The position numbers and the translations under genes were made by a program. From NCBI GenBank assembly GCA_022841465.1, contig JALHRL010000013.1, positions 1-64,000 of the forward strand: DNA of 64,000 nucleotides. Reading direction: 5' to 3'. Positions 57,124 to 64,000 of this stretch are shown piece after piece. Each line of letters begins with the position of its first letter. Within the stretch, counting starts at the first letter, position 1. This DNA comes from Bacteroidia bacterium (lineage in GTDB: Bacteria; Bacteroidota; Bacteroidia; B-17B0; Aurantibacillaceae). Below the pieces are notes generated by a model. That model was not told where the DNA came from. It searched no databases and saw only the letters and a program-made list of their open reading frames with translations.

Positions 57124-57126
57124 AAA

Positions 57127-57969
57127 TTATCTTATTAAGGTTAATGTATTTTTAAGCTTGTAAGATTTAGAATCAAAACCTGTGGCTTCAATAACATAAA
57201 AATAAACACCATCAGGACATTCAATACCGGCTGTGGTGTGCCCATCCCATGCATCGTTTACTCCGTTAAACTCATACATTAAATTTCCCCAACGATTAAA
57301 TATGCTCAATTTCATTTCTTTTAATCCTTTTGTAATTGGTTTAAAAACATCATTCACACCATCGTTATTAGGGGTAAACACATTGGTTAACTGAATATCA
57401 GAAATATCGTCAATTACAAAATTGTATTTTAAGGTATCGTTACATCCACCCGAACCAAAGGCAATTAATGCCATAGAGTATTGCCCCGAAACAGAAAAAC
57501 TTTGAACCAAATTGGTGGTAGTTTGAGTTGGTACTGCTCCGTTAAAATCCCAATTATAACCTAAAGCATTGCTGGAGTAATTGGTTAAAACCAAATCTAC
57601 CGGAAAACCGCTTGTAGTTAAACTTGCATTGTAAGAAGCTTTAGCTGATTTAAAAACAGACACCAAAACTCCTGTAGTAAATGTTCCGTTAGAATTTCCA
57701 ACAATTAAACTAACGCTATACGTAATTGGAGATTTAAATTTAATACTTGGATTTGGCGAATTAGCATCGGTTAAAAACTCAACACCTGTGTTTGGCGTAA
57801 CCGACCATGTATAAACTGTTGGAGAATTTTCTGTAATAGATATAAATGTATAAAATGTTTCTGTACATAAGGTTCCTGCCGGAGGAACAATAGTAGCTGA
57901 AGGAACTTGGCCCTTGGTAATATTTATAAGGAAAAATAAAGTAAGAAAGTATGCAATCTTTCTGTTCAT
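57127..57969 (-). CDS. PKD-like secreted protein with gliding-motility-associated (T9SS type B) C-terminal domain
   Basis: TNVFTPNNDGVNDVFKP...LSIFNRWGNLMYE...WDGHTTAGIECPDGVYFYVIEATG. Confidence 0.92.
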   Translation of the reverse strand: MNRKIAYFLTLFFLINITKGQVPSATIVPPAGTLCTETFYTFISITENSPTVYTWSVTPNTGVEFLTDANSPNPSIKFKSPITYSVSLIVGNSNGTFTTGVLVSVFKSAKASYNASLTTSGFPVDLVLTNYSSNALGYNWDFNGAVPTQTTTNLVQSFSVSGQYSMALIAFGSGGCNDTLKYNFVIDDISDIQLTNVFTPNNDGVNDVFKPITKGLKEMKLSIFNRWGNLMYEFNGVNDAWDGHTTAGIECPDGVYFYVIEATGFDSKSYKLKNTLTLIR

Positions 57970-57973
57970 AACG

Positions 57974-59005
57974 TTATAAATTTACTAAAAATTCCAGAGT
58001 ATTTACCCCATCGGCAAAATCAGTAATAACAGGCTGTTGTGAATTACCGAACGGAATATAGTTTTCGCCAACAATACACTGTATTTCGTTTTTATTTTCA
58101 GTAATGTATTTGTCTATATCTGCCTGGCTTTTATAATTCTCGTAAAACACCACCGAAATAGGTGCATGTATTTGATTATCAGGCTTTAAAATTAAGAAAT
58201 TATTATCCAGAAAAGGCTCTTTATTTAATAAAAATACTGCTCGGTTATAATCGTAATTATTACCGTACTTCTTATTATCTACCACATGCCCGTAATCAAA
58301 AATAGCCTCAAAAAAATCTTTGAAATTATAATTATCAGGAACCAATAGTTTGGATACATTGCGGCATCCTAATCCATAATAACTAAAAATATCCTTTCCT
58401 AATTCTTTTAGTTGTTCTGTTGATTCATTGCCTCGCAGTATTGCAAGTGAGCTTCGGTTTTTACGAATAATGTTTGGGTATTTCCCAAAGTAATAATCAA
58501 AATATCCTGCTGTGTTATTACTACCCGTTGCAATAACAGCATCAAAATTGCTTAGTTTTCCATCGCTTAAATGTATAAGTGCATCCAACTCGGGTTGATA
58601 ATGAATTAGCAGTTTCAAGAAAAAAGGAATTAACACATTATCATCGGAAGATAATTTTATTAAAGCAATATTCCCTGAAAGCAATACGCTCATAATATCA
58701 TGAAAACCCACCACAGGTATATTTCCGGCACAAATAATTGCAACTGTTTTTGGTGATTTGTTTTCTGCTTGAACATTTTTACAATATTCCTTTAAATCAT
58801 TCTCTTTTAACATAAAGGCAATGTTCTTTAAAGCTAAAGCGCAACTATCTTCCGTAAACCAACCATTGTATATTTTAGCAGTTTTTATAAGTTCGGTTAA
58901 ACCCAAATGAAGGTTGCCTTCCTCCTTTAGTTGGGTATTAGATAAATGACGGGTAATAAACTCGCCAAGGTGAACAAAAGCCTCAATTCTTTGTTTTAAT
59001 TGCAT
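57974..59005 (-). CDS. LuxC-like acyl-CoA reductase family protein
   Basis: IICAGNIPVVGFHDIMSVLLSGNIALIKLSSDDNVLIP, YYGLGCRNVSKLLVP. Confidence 0.85.
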   Translation of the reverse strand: MQLKQRIEAFVHLGEFITRHLSNTQLKEEGNLHLGLTELIKTAKIYNGWFTEDSCALALKNIAFMLKENDLKEYCKNVQAENKSPKTVAIICAGNIPVVGFHDIMSVLLSGNIALIKLSSDDNVLIPFFLKLLIHYQPELDALIHLSDGKLSNFDAVIATGSNNTAGYFDYYFGKYPNIIRKNRSSLAILRGNESTEQLKELGKDIFSYYGLGCRNVSKLLVPDNYNFKDFFEAIFDYGHVVDNKKYGNNYDYNRAVFLLNKEPFLDNNFLILKPDNQIHAPISVVFYENYKSQADIDKYITENKNEIQCIVGENYIPFGNSQQPVITDFADGVNTLEFLVNL

Positions 59006-59022
59006 AGATACTTGTATATTTG
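58990..59022 (+). promoter_or_regulatory. Candidate promoter of ferredoxin gene: TTTG - 21 nt - TATATTTG
   Basis: TTTG 58990-58993 and exact TAnnTTTG at 59015-59022. Confidence 0.6.
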
Positions 59023-59053
59023 CAAAAAATTAATTTACTAAGTTACATATAAA

Positions 59054-59404
59054 ATGGCAATTAAAATTACAGACGAATGTATTAATTGTGGAGCTTGCGA
59101 ACCTGAATGTCCGAATAACGCAATTTACGAAGGTGGTGCCGAATGGCGCTTTGCCGATGGTACAGGCGTTAAAGGAATGTATAAAGGAACAAATTCCGGA
59201 ATTGAAGTAGATGCTGATGACGCACAAACACCTAAAAACATGGATGTATACTTTATTGTAACCGATAAATGTACTGAGTGTAAAGGTTTTCATGATGAAC
59301 CGCAATGCGCGGCTGTTTGTCCGGTTGATTGTTGTATAAAAGACGATGAAAATGTAGAAACCGAGGAACAATTGCTCGCTAAAAAAGCATCATTACATTT
59401 ATAA
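59054..59404 (+). CDS. 2x[4Fe-4S] ferredoxin
   Basis: [46 protein letters not shown]. Confidence 0.96.
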   Translation: MAIKITDECINCGACEPECPNNAIYEGGAEWRFADGTGVKGMYKGTNSGIEVDADDAQTPKNMDVYFIVTDKCTECKGFHDEPQCAAVCPVDCCIKDDENVETEEQLLAKKASLHL

Positions 59405-59409
59405 AATTT

Positions 59410-59435
59410 AAAAGCGGCTAAGGCCGCTTTTTTTA
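59410..59435. terminator. Bidirectional terminator between ferredoxin and phosphatase genes
   Basis: AAAAGCGGC-taag-GCCGCTTTT then T run. Confidence 0.85.
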
Positions 59436-59894
59436 TCTAATTCCGTTTATTGCTAATTTCTCGCACGCGCTCCACACCAACTGAAAAACATGTTCAAAAT
59501 CTTCCTCTCCGCCATAGTAAGGGTCGGGCACTTCCATATCTGTTTCCGGATGCAATACATTTAATAAAAGTTCTACTTTGTTTTTCTCTTCCAGAGTATT
59601 GGCTAATTTTAAAACATTGGAATGGTTGTTCTTATCCATCACAAAAATTCTATCAAACTTTTTAAAATCTTCTGTTCTAAATTGCCTTGCGCGTAACGGA
59701 CTTAAATCAACTCCGTTTCTTCGGGCATTGGCAATGGTTCTTCTATCGGGTGCTTCACCCACATGATAATTGGCTGTTCCGGCTGAATCTATGGTCCAGT
59801 TTAAATTATGTTTATCATTCAAATGCAACATAATGCCTTCAGCTACGGGTGATCGACAAATATTTCCTAAACAAACAAATATTACTTTCTGCAT
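59433..59894 (-). CDS. Low-molecular-weight protein-tyrosine-phosphatase
   Basis: VIFVCLGNICRSPVAEGIM, VPDPYYGGEEDFEHVFQLV. Confidence 0.95.
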   Translation of the reverse strand: MQKVIFVCLGNICRSPVAEGIMLHLNDKHNLNWTIDSAGTANYHVGEAPDRRTIANARRNGVDLSPLRARQFRTEDFKKFDRIFVMDKNNHSNVLKLANTLEEKNKVELLLNVLHPETDMEVPDPYYGGEEDFEHVFQLVWSACEKLAINGIR

Positions 59895-59923
59895 TTTTCA
59901 AAATTACACAAGTGCTTTAAAAT

Positions 59924-59958
59924 AAAAAAGAGACAACGCATTTCACTGTCTCTTTTTT
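59924..59958. terminator. Inverted repeat/terminator between LMW-PTP and DegP genes
   Basis: AAAAAAGAGACA ... TGTCTCTTTTTT, 12-bp stem. Confidence 0.75.
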
Positions 59959-59980
59959 AAACAAAACAAAAACAAGTACA

Positions 59981-61453
59981 CTACAAACCAAAGCCATAGT
60001 AGGCTTTCACTCCATTCGGGTAAATGCCTTCAATTAAAACACCACCCGAAAGCTCATTAAATGTTTTTTCAGCATCCTTTACACTGTTAATTTTATTTTT
60101 ATTTATTGAGGTAATAATAAATCCTTGTTTAATTCCTGCCCCTGCCAATTTGCTGTTTGCCGTTAAGCTCGAAATTTTTACCCCGTTGGCTATATTTAAT
60201 TTTTGCATCTCGGCTTTATCTACCTCTTCAAATGCCACACCCGCTTTAGTTATATTCACTTTTACCTTTTCGGTTTTTTTCACCAATAGTGTTGTGTTTT
60301 CTAAGCTTTTTAAAGTAAGGGGTAAATTTAATTCTTTGTTATTTCTGAATAAGTTAACTGAAATTTTATCACCGGGACGGTATTTGGCAATTTGTTCGTG
60401 TAACTCACTTACACTATTTATAGCTACATCTTGTATAGAGGTAATTAAATCCCCTACTTCAATCCCTGCCTCTTCTGCACTTCCGCCAGCAGTAAGATGT
60501 GTAACATAAGCCCCTTTTAAATTTTTAATATTGTTTTCATTGGCAAATTTTGCATCAATGTCTCTTATTCCAACACCAATATAAGCACGTTGTACTGAAC
60601 CAAACTCTACTAAATCGCCAACCACTTTTTTTACAATGTTTACTGGAACTGCAAAAGAATATCCTTGGTAAGCCCCATTATTAGAAGCAATGGCGGTGTT
60701 TATACCTACTAATTCTCCGGTAGTATTCACCAAAGCTCCACCGCTGTTTCCGGGGTTAACCGCAGCATCGGTTTGTAAAAATGATTCGATTGGATTTTTT
60801 CTTCCGTCGATAATATTATTTCTTCCTTTTGCACTAATAATTCCTGCTGTAACGGTACTGTTTAAATTAAAGGGATTACCAACCGCCAACACCCACTCGC
60901 CTACCTTTACCATATCACTATTACCATAAATTAAAAATGGTAAATCGGTTTCTTTTATTTTAACCAAAGCAATATCCGTAGATGGATCGGAGCCAATAAC
61001 TTCTGCGTTATAAACTCGTTTATCGTTTAACACTACTTCTATTTTATTAGCTCCGGCAATAACATGATTATTGGTAACGATGTAACCGTCTTTACTTATA
61101 ATTACTCCGCTACCAAAACCTTGTTGCACATACGTTTCTTGCCTTGGAGCACCTCCAAAAAACTGAGCAAAAGGATCGTACACTAAATTATTTTGTTCTG
61201 ATTGAGTTTTAATATGAACTACTGCATTTACCGAAAGTTCGGCAGCTACGGTAAAATCGTTATTTAAAGCGCTGGATGTTCGTCCCGTGAAATTTACCAA
61301 CTGAACATTAGCAGCATTATTAGGTTTTGATGCTTTAATTAATTTATCTTTGCCCGACTCTGAATTATTATGATAACCAATGTAATAATTAGCTCCTATT
61401 GCGGCTACACCACCTAAAAACGCAATAAAAATACTTGAAATTAACTTTTTCAT
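59981..61453 (-). CDS. DegP/HtrA-like serine protease with two PDZ domains
   Basis: MKKLISSIFIAFLGG at ATG 61453; YIVTNNHVIAGA, DPSTDIALVKI, TDAAVNPGNSGGALVN. Confidence 0.94.
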   Translation of the reverse strand: MKKLISSIFIAFLGGVAAIGANYYIGYHNNSESGKDKLIKASKPNNAANVQLVNFTGRTSSALNNDFTVAAELSVNAVVHIKTQSEQNNLVYDPFAQFFGGAPRQETYVQQGFGSGVIISKDGYIVTNNHVIAGANKIEVVLNDKRVYNAEVIGSDPSTDIALVKIKETDLPFLIYGNSDMVKVGEWVLAVGNPFNLNSTVTAGIISAKGRNNIIDGRKNPIESFLQTDAAVNPGNSGGALVNTTGELVGINTAIASNNGAYQGYSFAVPVNIVKKVVGDLVEFGSVQRAYIGVGIRDIDAKFANENNIKNLKGAYVTHLTAGGSAEEAGIEVGDLITSIQDVAINSVSELHEQIAKYRPGDKISVNLFRNNKELNLPLTLKSLENTTLLVKKTEKVKVNITKAGVAFEEVDKAEMQKLNIANGVKISSLTANSKLAGAGIKQGFIITSINKNKINSVKDAEKTFNELSGGVLIEGIYPNGVKAYYGFGL

Positions 61454-61566
61454 AATTGATTGTTTTAAGGTTATTAACGCAAAATTACAATCAAACTTAC
61501 CTTGTTGATTTATTTTTAACACAGCTTAACTATGCAGCATTTTTTTAATTAAATTTACGTTAATTA

Positions 61567-62199
61567 ATGCAGTTCAGGCGCAAAATACCAACGTTTGTTT
61601 TTGGTTTATCAATTGGTTTATTGATAGGTGTTGTATTTTTTCTTTTTAAAATAGATGCTATTTTTTCTAAATTAAAATCAGCCAATTCTTCTGATAAAAT
61701 TACAGTTATTGAACAAAAATTACAGGATAATGAAAAGAAGGAAAAAGCCAGGAATAAAGAACGTTTTAAAATTAAAACCGGAAACCAAGCGAAAGTAAAT
61801 TACAAAGAAGTTGATAGTATTATTAACGCAGATGAAGAAATAGTAAACATTGCACTGGATCAATTAGTTTCTACGCGAACTGTAAAAATAATAAACCTAA
61901 GTGATGCTGAACGCCAGGATACCTTAGCCGAAAATATTGCCGGAGTGCATTCTATTAGTTCAGATTCATACACCTTAGAGTTTTGGAGAACACCTCTCAA
62001 TTCAAAGGGATACCGTTTTTACAAAAACAAAATAATGCTTTACGGTTTAAACGATCATAGCAATATTTTACTTTACAAGTTAGATGGTAAATTTTTCATT
62101 AAAAGTTTTGAAGTGATTTACGAATTGCAAACCAATCAAGATTTTCAATCTTTTGTTAAGGTAAGTAACCCCGATTTATTAAATAAACTTAATTCGTAA
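61567..62199 (+). CDS. Hypothetical protein with N-terminal TM segment
   Basis: FGLSIGLLIGVVFFLFKID TM; overlaps dapF start by 1 nt (TAATG). Confidence 0.75.
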   Translation: MQFRRKIPTFVFGLSIGLLIGVVFFLFKIDAIFSKLKSANSSDKITVIEQKLQDNEKKEKARNKERFKIKTGNQAKVNYKEVDSIINADEEIVNIALDQLVSTRTVKIINLSDAERQDTLAENIAGVHSISSDSYTLEFWRTPLNSKGYRFYKNKIMLYGLNDHSNILLYKLDGKFFIKSFEVIYELQTNQDFQSFVKVSNPDLLNKLNS

Positions 62200-62984
62200 T
62201 GACAGTTGAGTTTTACAAATATCATGGCGCGGGGAATGATTTTATAATTATTGATAATCGCCAAACCGGTTACTTACTAAGCAACGAACAAGTTAAATTT
62301 TTATGCAACCGACACATTGGTATTGGTGCTGATGGGTTAATGTTACTGGAAGATGAAATAAGCTTTGATTTTAAAATGGTTTATTTTAACAGCGATGGAA
62401 ACTTAAGCTCTATGTGTGGTAATGGAGGACGATGCATTACCGCTTTTGCAAAAAAATTAGGCTTAATAAAAGATAAAGCACGTTTTATTGCTGTAGATGG
62501 TGCGCATGATGCTAATTTAAACAACGATGGAACCATTTCATTAAAAATGAACGATGTAAAAAATGTTGAAATTGGAAGCGATTACTTTTACCTAAATACC
62601 GGCTCACCGCACTTTGTAAAGATGGTTAGCAACATTCATGAATTGGATGTATTTGAAGAAGGTAAAAAAATTAGATACAATAACAGATTTAAGGAAGAAG
62701 GGACCAACGTTAATTTTATTGAAAAATTTGACGACCATTTATTTGTTCGCACTTACGAAAGAGGCGTTGAAAATGAAACCTTATCTTGCGGTACCGGTGT
62801 AACGGCTTCGGCCTTGGTTGCCGCAATTTTAGGAAATACCACTGATAAAAATAGTTGTACAATCAAAACACCCGGCGGAAATTTAAATGTAAAATTTGAA
62901 CGTGTTCTTGAAAACACTTTTTATAATATTTGGCTAGAGGGCCCTGCTGAATTTGTTTTTAAAGGTTCTATTGATATAGAATGA
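62199..62984 (+). CDS. dapF: Diaminopimelate epimerase
   Basis: YHGAGNDFIIIDNRQ, SMCGNGGRCI, ETLSCGTGVTASALVA. Confidence 0.97.
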   Translation: MTVEFYKYHGAGNDFIIIDNRQTGYLLSNEQVKFLCNRHIGIGADGLMLLEDEISFDFKMVYFNSDGNLSSMCGNGGRCITAFAKKLGLIKDKARFIAVDGAHDANLNNDGTISLKMNDVKNVEIGSDYFYLNTGSPHFVKMVSNIHELDVFEEGKKIRYNNRFKEEGTNVNFIEKFDDHLFVRTYERGVENETLSCGTGVTASALVAAILGNTTDKNSCTIKTPGGNLNVKFERVLENTFYNIWLEGPAEFVFKGSIDIE

Positions 62985-63541
62985 CAACTACTTCTTTTAA
63001 AAAACTAAATCTAACTGTACATCTGTTTAATGAAAAAGAACTGCTGCAAGGTGTTTGGATTTGCTTAATTCATGCTAAAAGAACCCCACCACACATTGGC
63101 ATTTGTATTAATGGTCAGTATCATTCTCTTAACATAAAAGGAATTGAATTAAATGTTCCCATACAAAACATTTTAAAAAGCATACAAATAAAAAAAATTG
63201 AATGTTTATTTTTTAAAGTAAAGGAACTTACAAATTGCAGTTGGCAAACTTTAAATATCGGTTTTTCAGATTCTCTGCATCAATTTCCGATGATAAGAAA
63301 TACAGAAGTTACTTGCTTAACCCCTATTAAACACTTTTTTGATACATTTTACGGAATTGAATTTGATAAAAACGATATTATTTATACTTTCTTAAATAAA
63401 TTAAACAAGAATAATTTCATTTTAGGTGCATATTCATTAAATTTATCAGTATCAAATAACGAAGTTGAAATTCCGGTTTACTCAACAGAAGAACTGAATA
63501 ACAACTTGAATGAAATTAAAAAAGAACAAAAAAAAGCCTGA
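62981..63541 (+). CDS. Hypothetical protein
   Basis: 186 aa, ATGA overlaps with dapF upstream and the GNAT gene downstream; operon-like. Confidence 0.65.
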   Translation: MTTTSFKKLNLTVHLFNEKELLQGVWICLIHAKRTPPHIGICINGQYHSLNIKGIELNVPIQNILKSIQIKKIECLFFKVKELTNCSWQTLNIGFSDSLHQFPMIRNTEVTCLTPIKHFFDTFYGIEFDKNDIIYTFLNKLNKNNFILGAYSLNLSVSNNEVEIPVYSTEELNNNLNEIKKEQKKA

Positions 63542-64000
63542 TGTTTATTAAAGGAGAAAATATTTACCTGCGTGCGATGGAACAAGAAGACACGGATCTT
63601 CTTTACGAATGGGAAAACAATATAGAATTATGGCACGTAAGTAATACTCAAACTCCTTTTAGCAGACACGTTTTAAGAGACTTTGTAGAAAATAGCCAAT
63701 ACGATATTTATACCAACAAACAATTGAGACTAATGGTGGTTGAAACTTCTACCAACGAAACAATAGGCACCATTGATTTCTTTGACTTTGAAGTACAACA
63801 CGCACGTGTTGGTATTGGTATTTACATTCACAAAAATTACACCGGTAAAGGATATGCCTTTGAAAGCCTAAACCTAGCCATTAACTATTGTTTTACAATT
63901 TTACACTTAAAGCAAGTATATTCACTTGTTAACGCAAATAACGAACCCAGTTTAAGATTATTTGAAAAAGCCGGTTTCCAAAAAAGCGGGTTAAAAAAAG
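63541..64000 (+). CDS. GNAT family N-acetyltransferase, 3'-truncated by window edge
   Basis: MFIKGENIYLRAMEQEDTDLLYEWENNIELWHVSNTQTPFSR...GIGIYIHKNYTGKGYAFESLNLAINYCF...SLVNANNEPSLRLFEKAGFQKSG; absent from ORF track. Confidence 0.9.
   Translation, partial: MFIKGENIYLRAMEQEDTDLLYEWENNIELWHVSNTQTPFSRHVLRDFVENSQYDIYTNKQLRLMVVETSTNETIGTIDFFDFEVQHARVGIGIYIHKNYTGKGYAFESLNLAINYCFTILHLKQVYSLVNANNEPSLRLFEKAGFQKSGLKK

Noticed and set aside
57045-57129. Programmed UAA readthrough fusing the T9SS type B protein to the ABC ATPase
   Set aside because: The two frames are aligned, but a secreted protein fused to a cytoplasmic ATPase makes no functional sense; AUU (re)initiation is simpler.
1-64000. CRISPR arrays, tRNA/rRNA genes, transposons or integrons
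   Set aside because: No regularly spaced repeats, no cloverleaf-like GC blocks in gaps and no transposase or integrase motifs were seen by eye; a tool-based scan (tRNAscan-SE, CRISPRCasFinder) would be needed to exclude these fully.

Overview
AT-rich chromosomal window from a Bacteroidota bacterium. This is supported by type A and type B T9SS C-terminal sorting domains, Bacteroidota-type -7 boxes (TAnnTTTG) and a LytTR/Reg_prop two-component pair; the exact lineage is not determined. Most of the window is housekeeping: thrS-infC, secA, accBC, trxB, a fused 2-oxoacid dehydrogenase E1, dapF, a DegP-type protease, rnhA, pcm and lhgO. The main accessory block is a 16-kb single-strand O-antigen/surface-glycan cluster (about 9.1-25.2 kb). 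It holds glycosyltransferases, an FdtA/FdtB-type amino-sugar pair, several methyltransferases and a Wzm/Wzt-type ABC exporter. A second, smaller polysaccharide locus lies at 37.5-40.8 kb. I found no CRISPR array, rRNA, tRNA, transposase or prophage. The observations I rate highest are: (i) infC apparently starting at AUU behind a strong Shine-Dalgarno, which the ORF track truncates, and not followed by rpmI-rplT; (ii) an orphan ABC ATPase whose expected initiator is also AUU, six nt after an in-frame UAA of the upstream gene; (iii) a LexA/CI-like XRE-S24 regulator with two perfect palindromes on its -33 and -7 elements; (iv) a PNGase F-like secreted protein with an inserted LamG domain; (v) an SbtA plus tandem-RCK_C antiporter operon; (vi) multidomain glycosyltransferase-methyltransferase and double-FkbM proteins in the glycan cluster. 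No wholly new defence or mobile system was evident. All family calls are by eye from protein motifs; no database search was run.
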